Shown here: positions 34,943 through 43,322 of the stretch, piece after piece | Layout: each line of letters begins with the position of its first letter | How positions within the stretch are numbered: position 1 is the stretch's first letter | DNA from: Acidithiobacillus ferrianus | GTDB lineage: Bacteria > Pseudomonadota > Gammaproteobacteria > Acidithiobacillales > Acidithiobacillaceae | DNA length: 64,000 nt | NCBI RefSeq assembly: GCF_010378095.1 | Contig: NZ_WNJL01000035.1 | Location: 186,001 to 250,000, forward strand | Direction of reading: 5' to 3' | The notes under the pieces: model-generated | Seen by the model: only the letters and a program-made list of their open reading frames with translations | Told to the model about the DNA's origin: nothing | Database searches by the model: none | Translations under genes and position numbers: made by a program

Positions 34943-35824
34943 ATGAAGATCTCATTAGGCCCGATTCACTACTACTGGTCCAAAGAAAACGTAGAGCAAT
35001 TTTATCGATCTGTAGAACACTGGCCGGTGGACATCGTTTATTTAGGCGAGACCGTGTGCGCAAAACGACGCGCTCTGCGCAACGCCGATTGGCTCGACAT
35101 TGCCGCGCGCCTGGCTGGCGCCGGCAAGTCGGTCGTGATTTCCACATTGGCCCTTCTTGAAGCTAACTCCGATCTCCTGCAATTAGAGAAGATTTGTGCG
35201 AACGCTCATTACATGGTGGAAGCCAATGATATGTCTGCGGTTCATCTGTTGGCGGGGCGGTCGCCTTTTGTCGTCGGACCCCATATAAATTGCTATAACA
35301 GCGAAACGTTATCGCTCCTGGCCGGTCTGGGGGCAACGCGATGGGTTCCCCCGGTGGAACTGCCAGCCACAACCATCGCCATGTTACAAAACACGCGACC
35401 CGAGGCAATGGAAACCGAAGTATTCGCGTACGGCCACCTGCCGTTGTCGTTTTCGGCCCGCTGTTTCACCGCCCGGGCGGATAATGTCGGTAAGGACGAA
35501 TGCGAGCAACGCTGCATAGGTGATCCGGAGGGGCGCGCACTATTCACCCAGGAGCATGAACGCCTGTTTACCATAAATGGCATTCAGCTTCAATCCGGTA
35601 TTCCGTGTAACCTCTTCAATGAGATGGTGCCCATGTCGGCAATGGGCATAGATATTGTACGCATATCCCCGCAGTTTACCGCCACGGAGTTGGTTGTAAG
35701 GGCATTCCATGCCGTGTTGAACGGGGATTACACATCCCCGGAGAAAGGCATGCCAGCCGTCTTCTGTAACGGCTATTGGTATGGCGAAGCAGGGATGAAG
35801 TGCCTATCTGCGGAGGACGACTGA
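34943..35824 (+). CDS. ubiV: UbiV, U32-family Fe-S hydroxylase partner
   Basis: 293 residues. ATG 34943 is chosen because AAGGAG lies 9 bases upstream and MKISLGPIHYYW is the family start; 34934 is too close to that site. The Fe-S cysteines are in ETVCAKR, ARCFTARADNVGKDEC and the following RCIGD. It forms a heterodimer with UbiU. A 126-base gap after ubiU with an AT-rich stretch may hold a second promoter. Confidence 0.93.
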   Translation: MKISLGPIHYYWSKENVEQFYRSVEHWPVDIVYLGETVCAKRRALRNADWLDIAARLAGAGKSVVISTLALLEANSDLLQLEKICANAHYMVEANDMSAVHLLAGRSPFVVGPHINCYNSETLSLLAGLGATRWVPPVELPATTIAMLQNTRPEAMETEVFAYGHLPLSFSARCFTARADNVGKDECEQRCIGDPEGRALFTQEHERLFTINGIQLQSGIPCNLFNEMVPMSAMGIDIVRISPQFTATELVVRAFHAVLNGDYTSPEKGMPAVFCNGYWYGEAGMKCLSAEDD

Positions 35825-35837
35825 AAAGGGAGGTGTT

Positions 35838-37397
35838 ATGGACAAACTGTTATGGGGGGATAGCGGGCTTCGCGAAGCCGCGGATAATATTGTCCTTGAT
35901 TCGCATCAGGTTGTCGTTACCCGTGTGGATTCGTTACCATTGCTGCGCTTTTATGAAAGCGCCCGCGCGGTGGCCCTGGGCGCCTACGAGGATAATGACT
36001 TTGCGGTGCGGGCAGCATATTGCCAGGCCGAATCCATCCCGGTTATCCGGCGTCTGACGGGAGGGGGGGCATCCTATTTGTATCCTGAACAAATTGCCTG
36101 GAGCTTAACCGTACAGGCGCAGGAGTCCAATATAGAGCAATGGCTGGCGAGGCTCTGCATAGCCATGTGCAATGGCCTGACCAATAGCGGTTACGCTAAC
36201 GTTTATTTCCATAAACCAAACGATATTTACGTAAATAACAGAAAATTGGGAAGCGTATATATCGGAATGCAGGATAATATTCTCATCGCGAACGGTACGC
36301 TATACAGGTCTCTGGACATCAGCACGATGCTTCGCGCATTACGCGTGCCAAAAGAGAAGTTGACGCAGGATGGCATACGCGCAGCCGGTCTGCACTTCAC
36401 TACATTGCAAAACCGGAGCGCGGTCGACCTATCGGCTCTGAAAGAGTCTTTGGCGCAATCCATAGCGCAAATAACCGGCCTGCGCGTCCTTGTGCGTACG
36501 CCCTGGGTAGACAGCGTATCCCATACCAAGCTTGCGGATTATGACAAATTATCAGAACATAATAATGGGAGCATCTATAGTGGTTTTCTGGCGACATCCG
36601 GTGGCATTCTCCATGGCAGCATGAGTCTGGATTCCCATCTCCGGATATCTTCAGCAAGAATGGGTGGTAACGTCTATATCAGGCCACACCATCTGTTTAA
36701 AAAAATGGAGTCCGCATTGTACGGTGCATCAGAAGATGAAATATCACAGCGCATGGAAAATCTACTTTATGATATACATTGGGAGCTATTGGGATTTACA
36801 CCAGCGCATATCATAACGTTATTCCACAGACTTTTTGAACGCCAGAGGATAGCGGAAAGACTTTCCATAACGGCATCGTCGGCCAACTCTTTCATGGTCC
36901 ACGATCCCGATGGGGCTATGGATGCAATGGATATTGCCGCACAGGCGGAGGCGGTGCTGGTACCGTACTGCGCCAAGCCGGCATGGTGTAAATGGCGACA
37001 TAAAGATGGCTGCTCACAGTGTGGGAAATGTGATGTCGGTCAAATATACCACCTGGCCGGAAAGCGGGGATTAAAAGTCACTACTGTAAAAAATTTTGAA
37101 CATTTAGAATTTATATTGAGGGTGCTCAAGGAGCGTGATACGAAGTGCTATCTGGGGATGTGTTGCAATAATTTTTATATCAAGCATGAAGATACGTTTC
37201 GGGCGGCAAATATTCCAGCATTGTTGTTGGATATCGCGGGTGCCAACTGCTATGACCTCATGCAGGAACAGGCGGCATATTCCGGAAAATTTGTTGCCGA
37301 ATCCACAATAGACGTGGAGGTGGCGGCAAAGGTTATCGATATTGCGCACCAGAATAACGCACATAATCAGCATGCTGATAAATGGGTAAGACAATGA
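35838..37397 (+). CDS. Lipoate-protein-ligase-like domain fused to DUF116
   Basis: 519 residues. The N-terminal ~260 residues are an LplA-type ligase with RRLTGGGASYLY and the lysine-containing motif HKPNDIYVNNRKLGS plus a later ANGTLYRS. The C-terminal ~160 residues form a cysteine-rich DUF116 domain (CAKPAWCKWR, CSQCGKC, CYLGMCCNNF). The fusion suggests attachment or editing of lipoate-like groups with a metal-binding partner domain. It has its own GGGAGG site 13 bases after ubiV, so it belongs to the ubiTUV transcript. Its substrate is unknown. Confidence 0.85.
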   Translation: MDKLLWGDSGLREAADNIVLDSHQVVVTRVDSLPLLRFYESARAVALGAYEDNDFAVRAAYCQAESIPVIRRLTGGGASYLYPEQIAWSLTVQAQESNIEQWLARLCIAMCNGLTNSGYANVYFHKPNDIYVNNRKLGSVYIGMQDNILIANGTLYRSLDISTMLRALRVPKEKLTQDGIRAAGLHFTTLQNRSAVDLSALKESLAQSIAQITGLRVLVRTPWVDSVSHTKLADYDKLSEHNNGSIYSGFLATSGGILHGSMSLDSHLRISSARMGGNVYIRPHHLFKKMESALYGASEDEISQRMENLLYDIHWELLGFTPAHIITLFHRLFERQRIAERLSITASSANSFMVHDPDGAMDAMDIAAQAEAVLVPYCAKPAWCKWRHKDGCSQCGKCDVGQIYHLAGKRGLKVTTVKNFEHLEFILRVLKERDTKCYLGMCCNNFYIKHEDTFRAANIPALLLDIAGANCYDLMQEQAAYSGKFVAESTIDVEVAAKVIDIAHQNNAHNQHADKWVRQ

Positions 37398-37411
37398 GCG
37401 CCGCTGACAAC

Positions 37412-38173
37412 CTATCTGACCAATATATTGGGTACGTGCTCGCGCAACTTATCAAGCAACTGGTGATGGATGGGTGCGTAGCTGGTAACTAAATCCATAT
37501 TCACGCATCCCGCCGGATTAAAAGATTGCAACACCCAGCTAGAAATACCCATGAGTTTCAACCAGCGCGCTATCGTAACCAGATCTGCAGCATCGAGTAT
37601 GGCCGGGTGTACGGTGGTTCTGATTTCATAAGCAACATTGCTGAATAACATACATTCGACGGAGTTCTGCACCCTGATACCGCTTCCCGGCACACCGGTG
37701 ACATCGGCATAACGGGCAAGAGGTGCCTTGATATCAAAGCCTACCCAATCGATATAAGGCAGCATTTGCGAAAAGTTGTAAGGATATATTCCGGATGTGT
37801 GCAGGGCCACGCTAAATCCCAAGTTCCGCACTTTCCGAAGCGCTGCCTGTAATGATTTATGGACGGTCGGTTCGCCACCACAAAACGCTACCGCATCCAG
37901 TAATCCTCTTCGAGTGGCCAACCAGCTCATAAAGGCGGGCCATGACACATTGGAGTGGCCGCGCCCCTGCTGCAGATGCGGATTATGGCAGTAGCGGCAG
38001 CGGCATGGACAACCCTGAGTGTATATCACGGCACATAGGTGCCCAGGGTAATCCACCGTGCTGAATGGGGCGAAACCGCCCAGTGGCGGTAGCGGGTGTG
38101 ATCCGGTATCAGGCAGAATACCGTTGGCGGCCGCCGCGCTCCTACCCGAATCAGTGCCTCGGGCAGGAAGCAT
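37412..38173 (-). CDS. nrdG: Radical SAM activase of anaerobic ribonucleotide reductase
   Basis: 253 residues. The radical SAM cluster motif is CPCRCRYC, with CxxxCxxC spacing, preceded by FAPFSTVDYPGHL typical of NrdG-like activases; GGEP follows. It should generate the glycyl radical on the NrdD system by reductive SAM cleavage. ATG 38173 overlaps the small radical-domain gene by 23 bases; a TTG at 38200 is an alternative. It is convergent with the LplA-DUF116 gene, only 15 bases apart. Confidence 0.85.
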   Translation of the reverse strand: MLPARGTDSGRSAAAANGILPDTGSHPLPPLGGFAPFSTVDYPGHLCAVIYTQGCPCRCRYCHNPHLQQGRGHSNVSWPAFMSWLATRRGLLDAVAFCGGEPTVHKSLQAALRKVRNLGFSVALHTSGIYPYNFSQMLPYIDWVGFDIKAPLARYADVTGVPGSGIRVQNSVECMLFSNVAYEIRTTVHPAILDAADLVTIARWLKLMGISSWVLQSFNPAGCVNMDLVTSYAPIHHQLLDKLREHVPNILVR

Positions 38174-38357
38174 CCCTATCCAGGTTCCCGGTTTCGACAA
38201 AATATTTACGTTCTGAATATTCGCTCTGCTTACCTAGATTAAAAGACGAGGTCGGCCGATGGTAGCCCATGACCCTGGTCCAGACCTCGCAGGGTTGCCG
38301 TTCGTCATCTGCCAGTGTAACCACCCGGTGGTTTTCGTTCATTATCTCAAGACACAT
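38151..38357 (-). CDS. Separate glycyl-radical domain of anaerobic ribonucleotide reductase
   Basis: 68 residues. The sequence CEVWTRVMGYHRPTSSFNLGKQSEYSERKYF is the C-terminal segment of class III NrdD, containing the RVMGY site whose glycine carries the radical. The 677-residue NrdD stops before this segment, so the active site is completed by a second polypeptide. A strong AAAGGAG site precedes the ATG at 38357, arguing against a frameshift. Similar small genes occur in other proteobacteria, as far as I recall. Confidence 0.85.
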   Translation of the reverse strand: MCLEIMNENHRVVTLADDERQPCEVWTRVMGYHRPTSSFNLGKQSEYSERKYFVETGNLDRDASCPRH

Positions 38358-38376
38358 GATATTCTCCTTTAACGTT

Positions 38377-40410
38377 TCAGGCGGAGCGTTGCCGCTTTTC
38401 GGCAAGTCGTTCTTCATCACAGATCGGACAGAACGGATGTTCGCCCGATAGATATCCATGTACCGGGCAGATGGAAAAAGTCGGGGTAATCGTAATGTAA
38501 GGCAGGCGGAAACGTTCCAGCGCGCGCCGCACTAATCGCTTGCAGGTTTCCGTACTGGAGATGCGATCCCCCATATACAGGTGGAGCACGGTCCCGCCGG
38601 TGTATTTTGCCTGTAACGCTTCTTGACGCTCCATGGCCTCAAAGGGATCGTCCGTAAAGCCTACGGGCAGTTGCGAGGAGTTGGTGTAGTACGGCTTGTC
38701 CGGGAGGCCGGCCTGTAAAATATCCGGAAAGCGTTTCCGATCCTCTTTGGCAAAACGATAGGTGGTACCTTCCGCAGGGGTAGCCTCGAGGTTGTACATG
38801 TGGCCGGTTTCTTCCTGAAAAGCCACCATGCGGTCCCTGACGTGGTCGAGGAAGCGGACGGCCAGGGCGTATCCCGCGGGAGTGGTGATGTTTTCGTGGT
38901 CGTCGGTGAAGTTGCGGATCATTTCATGGATACCGTTCACGCCAATGGTGGAGAAATGATTGCGCAATGTCCCCAGATAGCGTTTAGAGTACGGGAAAAG
39001 GCCGGTGTCCATTTGCCGCTGGATGACTTTGCGTTTGATCTCCAGACTTTCTTTCGCCATTTCCGTGAGCGCATCCAAACGACGGAAAAGGCCTTCCGCA
39101 TCGTTTTTATGGAGATAGCCCAGCCTGGCACAATTGATGGTCACCACCCCGATGGAGCCGGTCTGCTCCGAGGATCCGAAAAGGCCATTTCCGCGTTTGA
39201 GCAGTTCACGCAGATCGAGTTGCAGGCGACAACACATGGAGCGCACCATATTGGGCTGTAGTTCGGAATTTATAAAATTCTGGAAGTAGGGTAGACCGTA
39301 TTTGGCGGTCATGGCGAACAGTCTTTCGGCATTTGCCGAATCCCATGGAAAATCAGATGTGATGTTGTAGGTGGGTATGGGAAAAGTAAACACTCGTCCC
39401 CTGGCGTCGCCTTCGCTCATGACCTCGATATAAGCCTGGTTGATCAGTTCCATTTCTGCTTGCAGATCGCCGTAGCGGAAAGGCATCTCTTCTTCGCCGA
39501 TAACGGGAACCTGTTCCTTCAGATCGTCGGGGCAGACCCAATCGAAGGTGACGTTCGTGAACGGTGTCTGACCGCCCCAGCGCGAAGGGACATTCAGGTT
39601 GTATATGAACTCCTGAATATTCTGACGTATCTCCTGGTAGGACAGGCCATCTTTGCGGACGAACGGTGCCAGATAGGTATCAAAAGAACTGAATGCCTGT
39701 GCGCCCGCCCATTCGTTCTGCAAGGTGCCCAGAAAGTTGACCATTTGCCCGACGGCGCTCGACAAGTGACGCGGTGGCGCCGCCTCCACTTTCCCCGGTA
39801 CACCGTTAAAACCCTCCCGCAAAAGGGTACGGAGGGACCATCCGGCACAATAGCCGGTCAACATATCGAGATCATGGATATGCAGGTCGGCCCCACGGTG
39901 AGCGGCGCCGATTTTTTCGGGATAAACGTGACTTAGCCAGTAATTTGCGGTGACCTTCCCGGCAATGTTCAAGATCAGTCCGCCCAGGGAGTAGCCTTGG
40001 TTGGCATTCGCGTTGACCCGCCAATCCTCTCGATCCAGGTATTCATTTACCGATGTGATGGCATCTACCATCGTTTGGCGATCCCGGCGCAATCGCTGAT
40101 GCTGCTCACGGTAGGCAATGTAGGCGCGGGCCGTCTGATAAAAGCCCTCGTCCATCAGCGCCAGTTCGACCAGATCCTGAATCTGTTCAATGGCGGGTTC
40201 ACGATGGGCCGTATCTGACGCCAGAGTGCTCAGAACGACGTCGGTGATTCTTTCCGCAACGCCGCCATCAAATTCGCCGCTTGCGCGTCCTGCCCGGGTG
40301 ATGGCCGAGCAGATTCGACCCGGATCGAAAGGCACCCTCGCGCCGTTTCGCTTCAATACCGATGGCCAGATCAACGCATGGGAATGTGGGGCTGACAGAG
40401 GGTCGTTCAT
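38377..40410 (-). CDS. nrdD: Anaerobic (class III) ribonucleoside-triphosphate reductase
   Basis: 677 residues. An ATP-cone domain (about 15-110) precedes the ten-stranded catalytic barrel with the active-site cysteine region SMCCRLQLDLR. The C-terminus has a zinc-type ICPVHGYLSGEHPFCPIC and then ends, without the RVxGY glycyl-radical site, which is encoded next in line. It makes deoxynucleotides without O2. The ATG at 40410 follows GGGAGAAG. NrdR boxes upstream suggest repression when dATP is abundant. Confidence 0.93.
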   Translation of the reverse strand: MNDPLSAPHSHALIWPSVLKRNGARVPFDPGRICSAITRAGRASGEFDGGVAERITDVVLSTLASDTAHREPAIEQIQDLVELALMDEGFYQTARAYIAYREQHQRLRRDRQTMVDAITSVNEYLDREDWRVNANANQGYSLGGLILNIAGKVTANYWLSHVYPEKIGAAHRGADLHIHDLDMLTGYCAGWSLRTLLREGFNGVPGKVEAAPPRHLSSAVGQMVNFLGTLQNEWAGAQAFSSFDTYLAPFVRKDGLSYQEIRQNIQEFIYNLNVPSRWGGQTPFTNVTFDWVCPDDLKEQVPVIGEEEMPFRYGDLQAEMELINQAYIEVMSEGDARGRVFTFPIPTYNITSDFPWDSANAERLFAMTAKYGLPYFQNFINSELQPNMVRSMCCRLQLDLRELLKRGNGLFGSSEQTGSIGVVTINCARLGYLHKNDAEGLFRRLDALTEMAKESLEIKRKVIQRQMDTGLFPYSKRYLGTLRNHFSTIGVNGIHEMIRNFTDDHENITTPAGYALAVRFLDHVRDRMVAFQEETGHMYNLEATPAEGTTYRFAKEDRKRFPDILQAGLPDKPYYTNSSQLPVGFTDDPFEAMERQEALQAKYTGGTVLHLYMGDRISSTETCKRLVRRALERFRLPYITITPTFSICPVHGYLSGEHPFCPICDEERLAEKRQRSA

Positions 40411-40465
40411 CGCTGCTTCTCCCGACCGCGCCCAAACCGACGTGGCCGTATTTCAGGACTCTGGA

Positions 40466-40481
40466 ACACAATATATAGGCA
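40466..40481. promoter_or_regulatory. NrdR box 1 upstream of nrdD
   Basis: ACACAATATATAGGCA matches all ten core positions of the NrdR box (CwAtATaTwG). It lies 56 bases upstream of the nrdD start. Confidence 0.7.
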
Positions 40482-40497
40482 TCATGATATATAATTT

Positions 40498-40513
40498 AGC
40501 ACATATATTGGGT
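40498..40513. promoter_or_regulatory. NrdR box 2 upstream of nrdD
   Basis: AGCACATATATTGGGT matches eight of ten core positions. Its start is 32 bases from box 1 (16 bases between), the spacing NrdR needs. It lies between a possible -35 TTGATG (complement of 40515-40520) and -10 TAAATT (40493-40498). Confidence 0.65.
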
Positions 40514-40824
40514 TCATCAACAGAAAATTGATAAAGCCCATGGGGTTGGACAGGCGGAGCAGCAGGGATGCTTTGGTGGCATGGGGTGCCCTGCAGGAGA
40601 AACCCCCATCATCCGGCGCAGTTGCCACCCACCAGATGCTCTTGAATACTGGTAAAACCAGGGCCGCCATTGGCAGTGACGTCAAAGAGCATGCTTGTGA
40701 TGAATCCCAAAGCGAAGCCTGTAATTGCAAGTCCCATCAGTGGTGCCGCCGGGGGTGAACGATGATACCATCGAGTGCCGGTCTATTCTCAAGAGTTAAC
40801 CCGAATCGAAAGAGGACAAGCCTA

Positions 40825-41427
40825 ATGGAACGAAGTCTGACCTCCGACGACACCTACTGGAACACGGGCACGCGCCTCCTACACGGAGGCATGGCGCTCA
40901 CTGTGAGCTTTCAACTCCTTATCAGTTTGATCATGGAATCTCCCAAGCCGGGTAGGGTATTGACCAGCACCCAGGCGTTATCCTTTGAGCTTCACGAATG
41001 GGTGGGCCTCTCCGCGGTCGCGGTGATCATCGCTCACTGGGTGTGGAGCGCGTTGCTGACTCGCGACGACAGCGGCTTCCGCCATCTATTTCCCTGGGAT
41101 GCGAAAGGGCGGGCGAAACTCCTGGCGGAGCTACGTCAGATATGGCGCTTTCAATTGCCCCGAGGCGGTCCTGAAGGGGGGCTGGCCGGTCTCGTCCATG
41201 GGTTGGGTTTCCTTGCCGTTTCCGCCATGGCGGTCACCGGTGCCATACTCTTTTTCACTTATCCAAAAAATGGCGCGAAAACTCCTTTCGTGGGTAGTGT
41301 CGCTGATCTGCACAGTTTCATCGCCAACCTCGCCTGGGTGTACTGGTACGGCCATATCGGTATGGCATTGCTGCACGAGATCTTGGGTCATCGTGTGCTG
41401 GCGCGCATCTTCCTTCTGCGCCGGTGA
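40825..41427 (+). CDS. Cytochrome b561-family membrane protein (second copy)
   Basis: 200 residues with four to five helices and histidines in LLHGGMAL, LHEWVGLS, IAHWVW, LVHGLGF and YGHIGMALLHEI. The ATG at 40825 follows AGAGGA; 40762 has no site. It shares the overall plan and ending (RIFLLRR versus RIFLFTRK) with the 25.5-kb gene, so they are paralogues. It is a likely inner-membrane electron carrier. Confidence 0.85.
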   Translation: MERSLTSDDTYWNTGTRLLHGGMALTVSFQLLISLIMESPKPGRVLTSTQALSFELHEWVGLSAVAVIIAHWVWSALLTRDDSGFRHLFPWDAKGRAKLLAELRQIWRFQLPRGGPEGGLAGLVHGLGFLAVSAMAVTGAILFFTYPKNGAKTPFVGSVADLHSFIANLAWVYWYGHIGMALLHEILGHRVLARIFLLRR

Positions 41428-41447
41428 ATCTGGTGCCAACGGCGTGT

Positions 41448-41666
41448 TTACCATGACCGCTCGGTAACGGCGCCCGTTGTGGATTGATCCTGCGTGACCT
41501 TCTGGAGCATGGCCACCTGCTGGAAGGCCACGGCGTTGAGCGCGGATGTCGGACTGGGCTGATAGTTCTTGTCCTGATGTCCCAGCCACAGACCGATCAG
41601 TGCGCCAAAGGCGAGAATGCTTGCTGTTTTGGTCCAGAAGTACGATGTGGAACGGAGGGATGGCAT
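41448..41666 (-). CDS. Small single-helix protein of unknown function
   Basis: 72 residues with one hydrophobic segment (about 14-30) and a soluble tail with NAVAFQQVAMLQKV. GAGGAGA lies 6 bases before the ATG, and its GAGG is the last part of a large hairpin. I do not recognise the family. Confidence 0.6.
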   Translation of the reverse strand: MPSLRSTSYFWTKTASILAFGALIGLWLGHQDKNYQPSPTSALNAVAFQQVAMLQKVTQDQSTTGAVTERSW

Positions 41667-41675
41667 ACGATGTCT

Positions 41676-41715
41676 CCTCAGCGAGTACTGTATTTTTATA
41701 CAGTACTCGCTGAGG
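41676..41715. promoter_or_regulatory. Perfect 18-bp inverted repeat overlapping a ribosome site
   Basis: Arms 41676-41693 and 41698-41715 (CCTCAGCGAGTACTGTAT and its complement) with loop TTTT. On the minus strand the 3' arm ends in GAGG, part of the ribosome site of the 72-residue gene. No U-run follows, so it is more like a translational switch or processing hairpin than a terminator. Confidence 0.7.
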
Positions 41716-41810
41716 AAGCCTGTGGCAAGCCTGGCGTGGTCGCCGAAAGACTCATTGAGCTCAGGTGCCCGATCCTTGAGAAAGGACCGAGACCTAACCT
41801 ATTGTTTATT

Positions 41811-41886
41811 TGGTGCTGGCAAGAGGAGTCGAACCTCCGACCTACCGATTACGAATCGGTTGCTCTACCAACTGAGCTACGCCAGC
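41811..41886 (-). tRNA. tRNA-Thr (anticodon CGT)
   Basis: 76 bases on the minus strand with encoded CCA. The acceptor GCTGGCG pairs with TGCCAGC with one G-T pair; the anticodon loop TTCGTAA gives CGT; the T-loop has TTCGACT. Confidence 0.96.
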
Positions 41887-41941
41887 GTGGGCGCGATTGT
41901 ACCTGTCACCGGGCACGGCGACAAGAATCGTCCGCGTATGA

Positions 41942-43168
41942 TCAGGATGCGATCCCTTCCGCCTCCTCCGGTAATGCCTCCCGGCGGTGGATAAAGAAAC
42001 CCTTGAGATAGTTGCTTTCGGGCACCGCCGGGTGGACAGGATGATCCACATCCTGACTGCCTTCGCCAATAATCTGATAGTCTCCTCGCTGGGCGGCGAA
42101 GGTAATCTGGCTCAGCAGTGTTTCCCGGCTCAGGTGATGGGAGCAGGACGCCGAGAACAGGATGCCACCGGGGCTCAGCAGGCGCATGGCCATATCATTG
42201 AAGCGGCGATAGGCGATGCTGCCTTCCTTGAAATCCTTCTTCGATTTGATCAGGGCCGGGGGATCAAGGATGATGAGATCGAACTGCTCACCGCGGTCGC
42301 GTAAATGGTGCAGCGTCTCCATGGCATCGCCGTGAATGCTGCGCAAGCCCTCAACCTCGTTGAGTCGGGCGTTTTCTTTGAGGATCGCCAGGGCCGGCGC
42401 TGAACTGTCCACCGCGGTGACGGCACTTGCCCCGGCCTTGGCCAGTGAAATGGCAAAACCGCCGAGGTAGGCGAAGCAATCCAGCACCCGGCGCCCTTGG
42501 GCGAAATCCCGCAAGCGGCGGCGATTGGCGCGGTGGTCGTAAAACCAGCCGGTTTTCTGCCCGCCGCGTGGATCAATCTGGAAGAGGCAGCCGTTTTCCC
42601 AGACTTCCAGACGCTCCGGGACATGCCCGAAAAGGACCTCGACGCGGTCTTCCAGCCCTTCCAATCGCCGCGCCGCGCCGCTGGCCTTGAGCAGAATGCC
42701 CGCGGGGCGTAGCAGGTTTTGCAACGCCGCCGTGATCAGAGGCAGATCGCGATCCATACCGAGACTGCCCGCCTGCAGCACCAGATGATCCCCGTAGCGA
42801 TCGATGATCAGGCCCGGTAAACCATCGCCTTCACCATGCACGAGGCGATAAAAGGGTGTGTTGAACAGGCGCTCGCGCATCCGCAAGGCGCGCTGCAGGC
42901 GGGTATGATAGAAGTCGTCGTCGATGGCGATATGTGGATCCCGACTCAGCAAGCGCGCGCAGAGCAGGGTATGGGGGTTGACGTGGGCGAGCCCCAAGGC
43001 CTTGCCCTGCGCGTCCTCCATCCGGCAGACACTGCCCGGGGGGATGGCGGTGAGGGGGGTTTTTCGCACGTCGATCTCATTACTGTAGATCCAGAGGTGG
43101 CCGGCGCGTAGGCGGCGATCTTCCTTGGGGTGCAGGCGAAGAACGGGGTATGGGCTGACAGAAGACAT
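41942..43168 (-). CDS. rlmI: PUA-domain rRNA methyltransferase, RlmI family
   Basis: 408 residues. N-terminal PUA domain (LRLHPKEDRRLRAGHLWIYSNEI), an EEHEE-like linker and a Rossmann methyltransferase with VLDCFAYLGGFAISLAKAGA and the catalytic LDPPALIKSKKD; the later SCSHHLS holds a cysteine. Known RlmI methylates C1962 of 23S rRNA. It reads away from mtnA and lies 55 bases from tRNA-Thr. Confidence 0.9.
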   Translation of the reverse strand: MSSVSPYPVLRLHPKEDRRLRAGHLWIYSNEIDVRKTPLTAIPPGSVCRMEDAQGKALGLAHVNPHTLLCARLLSRDPHIAIDDDFYHTRLQRALRMRERLFNTPFYRLVHGEGDGLPGLIIDRYGDHLVLQAGSLGMDRDLPLITAALQNLLRPAGILLKASGAARRLEGLEDRVEVLFGHVPERLEVWENGCLFQIDPRGGQKTGWFYDHRANRRRLRDFAQGRRVLDCFAYLGGFAISLAKAGASAVTAVDSSAPALAILKENARLNEVEGLRSIHGDAMETLHHLRDRGEQFDLIILDPPALIKSKKDFKEGSIAYRRFNDMAMRLLSPGGILFSASCSHHLSRETLLSQITFAAQRGDYQIIGEGSQDVDHPVHPAVPESNYLKGFFIHRREALPEEAEGIAS

Positions 43169-43322
43169 GCGCTGACCTGATGACGAAAGTGGAGGGGGCC
43201 AGAATCATGGAACCTGACGACTCCGCCGCATTTTACAGACTTTTCAACTGCCCGTATATTGAGCACGCCATATCGCGGTTGCCCGCTCCCGATTGACCGT
43301 GAGTATCTTACCAGGAGGATAT

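Larger units (their letters stand above)
40411..40824. other. Intergenic region between nrdD and the second cytochrome b561 gene
   Basis: Holds the NrdR pair and, beyond 40530, no well-supported gene. A 42-codon minus-strand frame (40609-40737) encodes a hydrophobic peptide starting MGLAITGFALGFITSM, but lacks a ribosome site and may be a remnant. Confidence 0.5.

Noticed and set aside
40516..40532. Possible FNR site (ATCAA..TTGAT) upstream of nrdD
   Set aside because: Half-sites are in reversed order with a 7-base spacer; the FNR site is TTGAT-4-ATCAA.
41698..41715. Terminator for tRNA-Thr
   Set aside because: The hairpin is strong but has no T-run on the minus strand and overlaps a ribosome site.
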